DNA of 19,769 bases from JAFGKM01 sp964403465 (GTDB lineage Bacteria; Ratteibacteria; UBA8468; B48-G9; JAFGKM01). A program made the translations under genes and the position numbers. Of this stretch, positions 7,025 to 14,407 are shown piece by piece; position 1 is the first letter of the stretch, and each line of letters starts with the position of its first letter. The notes below the pieces were generated by a model. The model was given only the letters and a program-made list of their open reading frames with translations. It had not been told where the DNA came from and searched no databases. The stretch lies in contig CAYOFY010000023.1 in assembly GCA_964403465.1 (NCBI GenBank), forward strand, positions 1 through 19,769, in the 5' to 3' direction.

Positions 7025-7036
7025 AGGAGAAAGATA

Positions 7037-7834
7037 ATGGACAGACTTTTTCTTACGCCGCCTGAAGTTTCTCAGGAACTTGTGCGCATCGGAAGCAAAA
7101 AGGCTGAGGCGGAATGGCTGGAACTTTTCCTGTTCGGGATACTTGCCGGGATTTACATCGGGTTTGGCGCTCAAACGGCTTTGAGTGTTTCCAGCGGCGG
7201 GATGCTTGATCCGGGAGTGGCAAGGTTTCTTTCAGGCAGCGTATTCAGTCTGGGGCTTATGCTTGTTCTTCTGCCGGGCGCCGAACTTTTTACGGGCAAT
7301 ATTCTTATGAGTATCGGGACGCTTTCAGGAAAGTATAATGTCCTCAAACTCTTTCGCAACTGGCTCATTGTGTATGCAGGGAATTTTGTCGGTTCCATCC
7401 TTCTTGCCTGGCTGGTAAATCAGACAGGGCTTATGGGTTATGGACCTGACTCTCTCACTCCCGCCGGGGCTGCTGCCGTCACTGTGGCCGGAAAAAAGAT
7501 GGCGCTTGGCTGGGTTGCATCCCTGACAAGCGGTATCCTTTGTAATATACTGGTATGCCTGGCGGTTATTCTATGCATATCTTCTTTGACTATCAGCGGC
7601 AAGATTCTGGGGATTTACTTTCCTATTATGGCGTTTGTCGCCAGCGGTTATGAGCACTCCATTGCCAATATGTATTTTTTACCGGCAGGCCTCATGGCGG
7701 AAGGATGTTTTCTGAACAAATTTCCGTTGATATGGAAAAATCTCATTCCTGTTACAGTTGGCAATGTCATAGGCGGGCTGATACTTGTCGTGATTCATCC
7801 CAAGATGTTCAAGAAAATGCTGCATCAAAAATGA
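7037..7834 (+). CDS. Formate/nitrite transporter (FNT) family channel
   Basis: An inner-membrane pentameric channel family that moves small monovalent anions such as formate, nitrite or hydrosulfide, usually with a proton. The 265 residues contain about six hydrophobic helices. Family signatures are GAELFTGN at 81-88, the helix with N170 in GILCNILVCLAV, and GYEHSIANMYF with the central-pore histidine at H207. GAGGAGA lies at a good distance from the ATG. The stop TGA overlaps the tatD ATG as ATGA. Which anion is carried cannot be told from sequence; no formate or nitrite enzyme is nearby. FocA, NirC and FdhC are the close named relatives. Confidence 0.92.
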   Translation: MDRLFLTPPEVSQELVRIGSKKAEAEWLELFLFGILAGIYIGFGAQTALSVSSGGMLDPGVARFLSGSVFSLGLMLVLLPGAELFTGNILMSIGTLSGKYNVLKLFRNWLIVYAGNFVGSILLAWLVNQTGLMGYGPDSLTPAGAAAVTVAGKKMALGWVASLTSGILCNILVCLAVILCISSLTISGKILGIYFPIMAFVASGYEHSIANMYFLPAGLMAEGCFLNKFPLIWKNLIPVTVGNVIGGLILVVIHPKMFKKMLHQK

Positions 7835-8604
7835 GCGGCGATATGTATATTGATACTCATTGCCACCTCAATTTTCCCGATTTTGACGCTGACAGGGATG
7901 CGGTTATCAGGGATGCCGGGGAAAATGGAATCGTCGGTATCATAAACATCGGCACGGGAATTGAAACCAGCAGGAAATCCATTGACCTGTCAAAAAGGTA
8001 CGAACTCATCCATCCCACCGTGGGGATACATCCCACTGATGCTGGCGACCTTTCTTCTTCTGACCTGAAACTGGTTGAGCAGCTTGCAGGATGCGAAGGG
8101 GTGACAGGCATAGGTGAGACAGGACTTGACTTCTATTACGGCAGGTCATCGGAGGCCAGACAGAAGGATTTCTTCAGGGCTCACATAGAGATCGCCGGAA
8201 AACTCGGCCTGCCCCTCATTGTGCATCAGCGGGAGAGCAGGGACGAGGTCATGGACATCATTGAGAGCAGCGTCATGCCCGCAAAGGTTGTTTTCCATTG
8301 TTTCGGTGGTGATGCTGTGCTGGCTGATTACTGCAGAGAAAAAGGATTTTATATTTCATTTACGGGTATAATAACCTTTAAGAAGGCGGATGACGTAAAG
8401 GATATCTGCCGGCAGTACCCTGTTGAAAGAATCATGGCTGAAACTGACGCGCCGTTTCTGGCGCCGGTGCCGTTCAGGGGGAAAAGGAACGACCCTTCAA
8501 AGGTGCGTTACGTTGTTGAAGCGATAGCGAATGCAAGGGGGATGGAATTGCGGGAATGCGCAGAGCAGATTTTGCGCAATTCCAGGGAATTTTTCAGTAT
8601 ATGA
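7831..8604 (+). CDS. tatD: TatD family metal-dependent hydrolase / DNase
   Basis: A TIM-barrel metal hydrolase whose characterised members have 3'-5' exonuclease or D-aminoacyl-tRNA deacylase-like activity. Its 257 residues match the family length. Metal ligands seen are H10 and H12 in DTHCH, E96 in GIGETGLD, H132 in VHQRES, H156 in FHCFGG and D206 in AETDAPFLAP. The start at 7831 is chosen because its ATG overlaps the TGA of the channel gene, implying translational coupling. ATG 7843 is an alternative that removes only four residues. An open frame extends further upstream inside the channel gene but is only a shadow. Substrate is not determined by sequence. Confidence 0.93.
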   Translation: MSGDMYIDTHCHLNFPDFDADRDAVIRDAGENGIVGIINIGTGIETSRKSIDLSKRYELIHPTVGIHPTDAGDLSSSDLKLVEQLAGCEGVTGIGETGLDFYYGRSSEARQKDFFRAHIEIAGKLGLPLIVHQRESRDEVMDIIESSVMPAKVVFHCFGGDAVLADYCREKGFYISFTGIITFKKADDVKDICRQYPVERIMAETDAPFLAPVPFRGKRNDPSKVRYVVEAIANARGMELRECAEQILRNSREFFSI

Positions 8605-8618
8605 AATAGACACACCAA

Positions 8619-8694
8619 CGGGCGGCTTTTTGCATTCCGATTCTTCCCAATCGGGACGTTTCCCTTCAGACGCCCGCTTCAAAAACCGCCCGGC
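8619..8694. repeat. Palindromic repeat, family C copy 1 (inverted)
   Basis: Outer arms CGGGCGG (8619-8625) and CCGCCCG (8686-8692), both next to T or A runs, enclose a hairpin CCGATT (8637-8642) / AATCGG (8649-8654). The 32 bases at 8663-8694 match, on the opposite strand, 15966-15997 at 31 of 32 positions, which shows a dispersed repeat. It fills the tatD-mtaB gap; no separate terminator is seen. Confidence 0.75.
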
Positions 8695-8731
8695 TGTGCG
8701 CTCCTGATTGTTTACACAAGAGGACTGAAAG

Positions 8732-9979
8732 ATGAAATTTGAGGTGAAGACCTACGGGTGCAAGGTAAACCAGTACGAGGGCCAGCTGCTCAGGGAAAAC
8801 CTTGAAGGCAAAGGGCACGTTCTTTCCTTTAACGGGGAGGCGGACGCGGTTCTTGTAAACACATGCTGCGTTACGGCAAAGGCAGAGAAGGAGGCGCGGG
8901 CATTCATAAGGAAATCAATCGCCGGAGGGAAGAAGGTCTGGGTGACAGGATGCGGCGTGCTCAAGGATGACGGCTTGAGAAAACTCTTCCCCTCAGCCGG
9001 GTTCTATCCCGACAAGAGGTTATTGATTGAAGAACTGTCGGGTTTGAGGACAATCAGCAGGTTTGACGGGCATACGCGGGCATTTGTGAAGATAGAAGAC
9101 GGTTGCGAGAACTTCTGCAGTTACTGCATCGTGCCGCTGGTGAGAGGCAGGGTTGAAAGCCGTCCCCCCGGAGAGATTCTGACCGAAACAGAAAGCCTTG
9201 TCCTGAACGGTTACAGGGAAATCGTGCTGACCGGAATTGACCTGGGCGCCTACGGGAAGGAGACAGGCAGCGGACTCGTTCCTTTGCTGGAGGAACTCAG
9301 GGGAGTCAGAGGCTTGAAGAGGATACGCCTCAGTTCCATAGAGGTTTTTCACCTGAGCGATGACCTGGCGGAAGTTCTTGCCTCGGATGAAATCTTCTGT
9401 CCGCATTTTCATGTACCCCTTCAGAGCGGCTCGGACAGGATACTGAAGATGATGAACAGGAGATACAGTTTTTCAGAATACATGGGCAGGATGGAAACCA
9501 TCAGGAGCAAATACTGCAAAGGGAGGAGGGTTACCTTTACCACGGACCTGATGGTCGGTTTCCCGGGTGAAAGAGATGATGATTTCCGGCTGACATGCAG
9601 GGCGGTTGAAGAAGCGGGTTTCCTGCGGGCGCATATCTTCCGGTATTCAAGAAGGGAAGGCACCGCTGCCTGCCTCATGGCGGGCGGAGTGCCGGAAGAG
9701 GTGAAGAAATCCAGGGAAAAGGAGCTGGAAGGAATCGTCAGGAAGGTGTCGGGTGACGTGAAGCGGATGTTCGCAGGGAGCCGGCTTGACGTTCTTGTGG
9801 AACGCAGGGCGGAAAACGGATGGGAGGGTTATTCGTCCGAATATATCCCGGTGGAATTCAAGGGAGAGGGGAATCTGATAAACGAGGTTGTTGCCGTTGA
9901 GGCGAAGGGCGTCAGGGGAGATTTCGTGGAAGGTGAAAAGATGGGAGGGATTCCTGATGGACATCAAGAGAATTGTTGA
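8732..9979 (+). CDS. mtaB: tRNA t6A37 methylthiotransferase MtaB, radical SAM
   Basis: It inserts a methylthio group at C2 of t6A37 in tRNAs reading ANN codons, making ms2t6A, using two [4Fe-4S] clusters. The 415 residues show the UPF0004 domain with cluster ligands C10 (KTYGCKVNQ), C45 (NTCCVT) and C74 (VTGCG), then the radical-SAM motif C125-x3-C129-x2-C132 and PLVRGRVESRP. A C-terminal region of about 60 residues corresponds to the TRAM domain. YGCKVNQYE points to MtaB rather than MiaB or RimO. AAGAGGA sits 8 bases from the ATG. The end overlaps the following small membrane gene by 23 bases. Transcription may continue from tatD through the family C repeat. Confidence 0.92.
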   Translation: MKFEVKTYGCKVNQYEGQLLRENLEGKGHVLSFNGEADAVLVNTCCVTAKAEKEARAFIRKSIAGGKKVWVTGCGVLKDDGLRKLFPSAGFYPDKRLLIEELSGLRTISRFDGHTRAFVKIEDGCENFCSYCIVPLVRGRVESRPPGEILTETESLVLNGYREIVLTGIDLGAYGKETGSGLVPLLEELRGVRGLKRIRLSSIEVFHLSDDLAEVLASDEIFCPHFHVPLQSGSDRILKMMNRRYSFSEYMGRMETIRSKYCKGRRVTFTTDLMVGFPGERDDDFRLTCRAVEEAGFLRAHIFRYSRREGTAACLMAGGVPEEVKKSREKELEGIVRKVSGDVKRMFAGSRLDVLVERRAENGWEGYSSEYIPVEFKGEGNLINEVVAVEAKGVRGDFVEGEKMGGIPDGHQENC

Positions 9980-10139
9980 GACCGTGGCAGGGGTGGTCCT
10001 GATTGCCGTCGGTGCTTTGCTGACGTTCAGACCGAAACTGAACTACCAGAAGGAGAGCGTCTCCGATATGTTTGCCATCGCGGGCATCATCCTGATGATT
10101 GTAGGGGTTGTTCTCCTTTTCTCCCCCATGCTGCGGTAG
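9957..10139 (+). CDS. Small two-helix membrane protein, unknown function
   Basis: A 60-residue protein starting at ATG 9957 with GGGAGGGA about 7 bases upstream. Two hydrophobic stretches, roughly residues 7-23 and 39-57, are joined by a polar loop, so it is probably an inner-membrane hairpin. Its start lies inside the last codons of mtaB in another frame (23-base overlap), which suggests coupling. I recognise no family. Its stop is 6 bases from the end of the convergent folE gene, with no terminator between them. Confidence 0.65.
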   Translation: MDIKRIVETVAGVVLIAVGALLTFRPKLNYQKESVSDMFAIAGIILMIVGVVLLFSPMLR

Positions 10140-10145
10140 TAAACG

Positions 10146-10718
10146 CTATACCCCTTTTGAAGAGGGCATGATAAGGTTTATGGCTTCAGTGCGCGTTCGG
10201 AAGTCCCTGAGGAAAATGCCTCTCATCGCCGAGGTGACTATCGTGGTCCCGGCTTTTCTCACGCCCCTCATACCCATGCACATGTGCTCCGCCTCAATGA
10301 CAACCATGGCTCCCTGCGGGGTCAGCACCTTCATTATCGTGTCCGCAATCTGGTTGGTAATCCTTTCCTGCAACTGCATCCTTTTTGAAAAAACGTCCAC
10401 CAGCCGCGCAATCTTGCTGATACCCACAACCTTCTGATTATCGGGCAGGTATGCAACGTGCGCCTTTCCGTAAAAGGGGAGAAGATGATGTTCGCACAGG
10501 GAGAAGAAAGGGATGTCTTTCACCAGGACAAGTTCGTTGAAATCCTCCTTGAAGATCTTCCCAAGAACCTTTTCCGGGTCCTCCTCGATTCCGCCGAATA
10601 GCTCGGCATACATCCTTGCCACTCTCCGGGGGGTTTCCCTTATCCCCCTTCTGTTCGGATTTTCACCGATGGCTTCAATGATTGTTCTGACCGCGGATTC
10701 TATCCTGTTCTGGTCCAT
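10146..10718 (-). CDS. folE: GTP cyclohydrolase I
   Basis: It opens GTP to 7,8-dihydroneopterin triphosphate and formate, the first step of folate and related pterin or queuosine synthesis. The 190 residues are full length. Zinc ligands are C75 and H78 in SLCEHHLLPF and C147 in EHMCMGMRG. H145 matches the catalytic histidine, and the GISKIARLVDVF and QLQERITNQIA helices are typical of the zinc-dependent FolE type IA. The ATG lies inside the end of ftsH with a 44-base overlap and GGGGAG about 10 bases upstream, so folE is the last gene of the amaP operon and depends on ftsH transcription. Confidence 0.96.
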   Translation of the reverse strand: MDQNRIESAVRTIIEAIGENPNRRGIRETPRRVARMYAELFGGIEEDPEKVLGKIFKEDFNELVLVKDIPFFSLCEHHLLPFYGKAHVAYLPDNQKVVGISKIARLVDVFSKRMQLQERITNQIADTIMKVLTPQGAMVVIEAEHMCMGMRGVRKAGTTIVTSAMRGIFLRDFRTRTEAINLIMPSSKGV

Positions 10719-12555
10719 TGGAGGTTTCTCCCCTTGCCTTCAGGCCGAGTATCTCGTCTATCTCTGCTGAATTGAGCGTTTCTTTTTGAAGAAGCGCGTT
10801 TGCGAGATCTCCCAGTTTATTCTTCTGCTCCCGGAGCATCCCGGAGGCGCGGTTTTCGGCCTCTTCCAGTATCCGGCGCACCTCGCTGTCAATCTCACGG
10901 GAGGTTTCTTCACTGTATTCCCTTTGCTGCACGAGGTCCCTTCCGAGGAATACGTTTTCATTGTGGTGGTAACTGACGGGCCCGAGATTTTCGCTCATGC
11001 CCCACTCGCAGACCATGCGCCTTGCTATCTCGGTGGCAACCTTGAGGTCGTTTTCTCCTCCGGTAAATATCTTGTTGAAGATGAGTCTTTCCGCGCTCCT
11101 GCCGGCCAGCAGCGCACATATGGAGTTCTTGTAATAGACGTCGCTTTCAATAAAATTATCCTCTTCAGGCAGTATGTGGGTTATGCCGAGCGCCTGTCCC
11201 CTGGGTATGATTGTTACCTTGTGCACGGGATAGACCTCCGGAAGTTGTTTCTGCACCAGGGTATGGCCTGCTTCATGGTATGCGATAATCCTTTTTTCTT
11301 TTTCGCTGATGACTGTGCTTCTTCTTTCCACGCCCATGAGGATCTTGTCTTTTGCCTCCTCAAAATCCTCCATGTCTATTCTGTCTTTCCCTTTCCTCGC
11401 CGCCAGCAGAGCGGCTTCGTTGGCGAGGTTCTCAAGGTTTGCCCCGGAAAGCCCGGCGGTTGCGCGCGCAAGAACTCTTATGTCAACCGATTCTGCCACC
11501 AGCTTGTTTCTGACGTGGACCGCAAGTATTTCCTCGCGCGCCTTGATGTCCGGCAGTGTAACGACAATGGTCCTGTCAAACCTTCCGGCCCTGGTCAGCG
11601 CCGGGTCAAGGACGTCCGGCCTGTTTGTCGCCGCCATGACTATGACCCCTGATTCCGTCTGGAAACCGTCCATCTGCACGAGGAGCTGGTTCAGCGTCTG
11701 CTCCCTTTCGTCGTGCCCCCCTCCCAGGCCGGCAAATCTCTGGCGTCCCACCGCGTCAAGTTCGTCAATAAAGATGATACATGGACTCAGTCTCAATGCC
11801 TGCCGGAACAGGTCCCTCACCCTTGCGGCTCCCACTCCCACGAACATCTCCACAAAGTCCGAGCCGCTCATGGACAGGAACGGGGCTTTTGCCTCTCCGG
11901 CAACGGCTCTGGCCAGAAGCGTCTTTCCTGTTCCTGGTGGTCCTATGAGCAATACCCCCTTCGGAATCTTCCCGCCAAGTTTCTGGAACCTTTTCGGCTC
12001 CTTCAGAAACTGGATTACTTCCTGGAGTTCTTCCTTGGCTTCCCTGCACCCGGCCACGTCGTCAAACGTGATACGGTTCTTCTGGTCCGGCATCATCGGG
12101 CGGCTTTTTGTAAAGGCCATGACCCTGTTTCCCTCTGATGAGACCTGCCTGTATATGAAAAACCATATCAGGATGAAAATAAGCAGTATGGGGATGGTTG
12201 AAACAATTATGTTCAGCCAGATATTTGCCGAGGACTCCACCTTGTAGTTTACGTCGTATTCCCGGAGCATATTGAAAAGCTCGGTGTCTTCTTCCGGCCT
12301 GTACGTCGAAAATTTCGTGCCGTCCTTCAGGGTGCCGGATATAATGGGCCCTTTTATTAAGAGGGTATCGGATATATTCCTGTTCTTTATTTCCGTCCGG
12401 AGGTCGCTGTAGTTCAAATCCTTTCTCTTTCCCTCCGTTGAGAAATGCGTTGCGATTGCCACCAGGAGAATACCGGCAATTACCCAGAAAAGCAGTCCCT
12501 TGAAAAGATTATCCCTGCCCGGCTGTTTCCTGACATTTTTTGGGTTTTCTTCCAT
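10675..12555 (-). CDS. ftsH: ATP-dependent zinc metalloprotease FtsH
   Basis: A membrane-anchored AAA+ hexameric protease that degrades misfolded membrane proteins and regulatory targets. The 626 residues hold two transmembrane helices (about 17-36 and 112-135) flanking a small periplasmic domain. Then come Walker A GPPGTGKT at 205-212, the pore loop MFVGVG near 237, Walker B IIFIDE ending at E265, and the second-region-of-homology ATNRPDVLDPALTRAGRFDR. The zinc site is H427-E-A-G-H431 with D503 as third ligand. All catalytic residues are present. AAAGGGTG lies about 8-9 bases before the ATG. It follows thiD2 after 60 bases and overlaps folE by 44 bases. Confidence 0.97.
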   Translation of the reverse strand: MEENPKNVRKQPGRDNLFKGLLFWVIAGILLVAIATHFSTEGKRKDLNYSDLRTEIKNRNISDTLLIKGPIISGTLKDGTKFSTYRPEEDTELFNMLREYDVNYKVESSANIWLNIIVSTIPILLIFILIWFFIYRQVSSEGNRVMAFTKSRPMMPDQKNRITFDDVAGCREAKEELQEVIQFLKEPKRFQKLGGKIPKGVLLIGPPGTGKTLLARAVAGEAKAPFLSMSGSDFVEMFVGVGAARVRDLFRQALRLSPCIIFIDELDAVGRQRFAGLGGGHDEREQTLNQLLVQMDGFQTESGVIVMAATNRPDVLDPALTRAGRFDRTIVVTLPDIKAREEILAVHVRNKLVAESVDIRVLARATAGLSGANLENLANEAALLAARKGKDRIDMEDFEEAKDKILMGVERRSTVISEKEKRIIAYHEAGHTLVQKQLPEVYPVHKVTIIPRGQALGITHILPEEDNFIESDVYYKNSICALLAGRSAERLIFNKIFTGGENDLKVATEIARRMVCEWGMSENLGPVSYHHNENVFLGRDLVQQREYSEETSREIDSEVRRILEEAENRASGMLREQKNKLGDLANALLQKETLNSAEIDEILGLKARGETSNGPEQDRIRGQNNH

Positions 12556-12615
12556 CCTATTATCACCCTTTCTGTATTGAATATCCGTTGACCCGTCTTT
12601 GCAAGCACAGGTATA

Positions 12616-13038
12616 TTAGTTTTTTTCACCGTGCCTGTCAAGGAATTCGGCAACTTCCTTCTCAGCTTCGTACAGGTCAAACCTGAGGTTGTGGAAAAGC
12701 AGAGATGCTTCCGGCGAAGTCACCTTTGAATATTCCTCAAGCGTTCTCAACGCTTCCCCCGTCCGCATGAAATTCCTCTCAATGACCTGCCGTACGGTAA
12801 CCTTGCTTCTGGTGTCAATATCCCTGCCTTCGTCGTTGGAAGAATCGCGCTCCCTTTTCAGGGACGAAAAGCCGAAGTTTCTTTCAATGCCCTCCGAAAG
12901 GGAATGCCGTATCCCCTTCACCCTTTCCACCAGCGTCCTGCTATCATCGTAGCAAAAACGCAACCCGTCTTCTATAACGCGCAACCCTTCTCTCGCGCGG
13001 TTGAAACTGGCGTCTATGATTCTCAACCCCTTTTCCAT
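12616..13038 (-). CDS. thiD2: ThiD2-like protein, putative alternative hydroxymethylpyrimidine phosphate kinase
   Basis: A 140-residue helical protein opening RIIDASFNRAREGLRVIED and continuing GIRHSL, the pattern of the ThiD2 domain. This domain is often fused to the N terminus of thiamine phosphate synthase (ThiE) and is reported to replace ThiD as HMP-P kinase in some bacteria. Here it stands alone with no ThiE domain after it, and no other thiamine gene is in the window. It is also commonly misannotated as a thiamine-phosphate pyrophosphorylase. AGGA sits about 11 bases before the ATG. It lies in the amaP-gmhA-thiD2-ftsH-folE operon, 27 bases after gmhA. The domain assignment is fairly sure; the kinase role is inference from the family. 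Confidence 0.75.
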   Translation of the reverse strand: MEKGLRIIDASFNRAREGLRVIEDGLRFCYDDSRTLVERVKGIRHSLSEGIERNFGFSSLKRERDSSNDEGRDIDTRSKVTVRQVIERNFMRTGEALRTLEEYSKVTSPEASLLFHNLRFDLYEAEKEVAEFLDRHGEKN

Positions 13039-13065
13039 AATTTTCTATTCCTCAGGAGAGTCCTG

Positions 13066-13659
13066 CTAAAAGAGAGAATCCTCAACAAGGTGGCAGAGAA
13101 TATGCATTATCAGAGAATGTGCCTCCTGTATCCTCGGAGTCCTGGCAGATGGAACAGTGATATCAATATCGGATATCCCGGAAAGCGGATTGGGGGTTTT
13201 CCCCGTGAGGGAGAGAACCTTCATGCCTCTCTTTCTTGCCGTATTTGCGGCGGAAAGTACATTTCTGGATTTCCCCGAGGTTGAGATGCATATCAGCACG
13301 TCTCCCCTCTTGCCCAGACCTTCAATCTGCCTTGAAAAAACAGTGTCAAAAGAGTAATCATTTCCGATAGAGGTCATTTCCGATGAATTGGTGGTCAGGG
13401 AGATGAAGCCCAGCGGTTTTCTCTCCTTGAGAAATCTTCCGGTCATTTCTGCAGCCCAGTGCTGGCAATCTGCGGCACTTCCGCCGTTGCCGCAGAGGAA
13501 AACCATACCGTTCTTGCTGACGGTTTCCGTCAACAATCCTGCTGCCAGCATTATCTTTCTCGTAAAAACCGGACTGAGCAGGAGTTTCTCTGTGTTTATA
13601 CTCTCCGTTATCTGTTTCCTTATTATGCCCGGCGAGAAGGTTCTACTGGTCTTCTTCAT
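13066..13659 (-). CDS. gmhA: Phosphoheptose isomerase (SIS domain)
   Basis: It converts sedoheptulose 7-phosphate to D-glycero-manno-heptose 7-phosphate, the first step toward the heptose of lipopolysaccharide core or surface glycans. The 197 residues match GmhA: FLCGNGGSAADCQHWAAE near 54-71 with zinc ligands H67 and E71, SIGNDYSFDTVFSRQ near 97-111, the SIS signature ISTSGKS near 125, and PRIQEAH with Q178 and H186 as remaining ligands. All expected ligands are present. The ATG lies inside the last codons of amaP with a 17-base overlap. The other heptose genes (gmhB, hldE) are not in the window. Confidence 0.93.
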   Translation of the reverse strand: MKKTSRTFSPGIIRKQITESINTEKLLLSPVFTRKIMLAAGLLTETVSKNGMVFLCGNGGSAADCQHWAAEMTGRFLKERKPLGFISLTTNSSEMTSIGNDYSFDTVFSRQIEGLGKRGDVLICISTSGKSRNVLSAANTARKRGMKVLSLTGKTPNPLSGISDIDITVPSARTPRIQEAHSLIMHILCHLVEDSLF

Positions 13660-14215
13660 CTTCGTAGACCCCTTTCTCTTTTTCTGCCTTGCCGCCGTTG
13701 GCCTTGATGCTTGTCACGAAAACCTCAATGTTTGATATCCTCTCCACACCCACCGCATCCTGCAGGTAATCCTTTGTTATCCCCTGTATGCTTGAGCATA
13801 TTTCAGGTATGTTGAGGTTGGCGTAGAGTTTCAGCGCTATCTTGGTTTCAAGCCCCCTTGAGGAGATAGCGGTTTTCACTCTCAGGGCCCTGATGCCGGG
13901 CATCTGCCTTATCAGCATTGAATTTATGTAGTCTTCTATCGCCCGAAGTGAAATCTTTATCTTGCCTCCCGGATTGTCAAACGAAACCACCTTTGTCCTG
14001 TACACGTAGTCAAACCAGTTTACAACCCATACTGTACCTATTATCACAAGAACCATCCCTATGATGCCGAAGGAGGAGTTGTTATCTTTCAGATAGTTCG
14101 TTACATTGTCCAGAAATCCTCTTTCATCCGCGGCCCACATGGTCAGGAAGAAAAAAGCAAGGAATACACCCGCTATTATGTAAAGCAATCCGACAATTCT
14201 GCTCCAGATTTTCAT
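13643..14215 (-). CDS. amaP: AmaP-like membrane protein with Asp23-type domain
   Basis: A 190-residue protein with two N-terminal transmembrane helices (about 6-28 and 48-68) and a cytoplasmic Asp23/alkaline-shock-like domain starting near KIKISLRAIEDYINSML. In Gram-positive bacteria AmaP tethers Asp23 to the membrane and the pair influences cell-envelope stress; the role in Gram-negative-type cells is unclear. No separate Asp23 gene is in the window. The start has AAAGGAG 4 bases before ATG 14215. The tail is a charged run ending EDEEDQ. It is first in the operon with gmhA, thiD2, ftsH and folE, directly after the family A repeat. No clear promoter is visible upstream. Confidence 0.72.
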   Translation of the reverse strand: MKIWSRIVGLLYIIAGVFLAFFFLTMWAADERGFLDNVTNYLKDNNSSFGIIGMVLVIIGTVWVVNWFDYVYRTKVVSFDNPGGKIKISLRAIEDYINSMLIRQMPGIRALRVKTAISSRGLETKIALKLYANLNIPEICSSIQGITKDYLQDAVGVERISNIEVFVTSIKANGGKAEKEKGVYEDEEDQ

Positions 14216-14244
14216 CTCGCTCCTTTACCCCTAACCGACGCTTT

Positions 14245-14370
14245 TTGTCGTTGCGAGCGTTTTTTGTGCGGCAATCTCCGACTTCTCCGTGCCTGTCATT
14301 GAGATTGCCACGTCGCACACCCCGCTCCCACCTCCGTCAAGACTACGGTGGACAAGCCTCGCAATGACAA
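14245..14370. repeat. Palindromic MITE/REP-like element, family A copy 2
   Basis: The termini TTGTCGTTGCGAG (14245-14257) and CTCGCAATGACAA (14358-14370) form a 13-base inverted repeat with one mismatch, and are the same ends as in copy 1 at 4173-4278. GCAATCTC (14271-14278) and GAGATTGC (14301-14308) face each other inside, giving two head-to-head units. It fills the gap between nnrD and amaP. No gene is seen in 14216-14407. Confidence 0.72.
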
Positions 14371-14407
14371 CCATAAGACATTACTTACGCAATCCTCAAT
14401 AGTTACT

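Noticed and set aside
8619..8694. Family C palindrome as a rho-independent terminator for tatD
   Set aside because: The outer arms are 60 bases apart and no T-run follows the closing arm on the plus strand; it is better read as a dispersed repeat.
10786..12247. Plus-strand open frames of 288 and 312 codons inside ftsH
   Set aside because: They are antisense to a fully conserved FtsH with all its motifs, and their translations look like frame shadows.
12556..12615. Possible promoter in the thiD2-ftsH gap (TTGCAA with a TTCAAT-like -10)
   Set aside because: The -10 match is weak and the gap is short; co-transcription with thiD2 explains ftsH as well.
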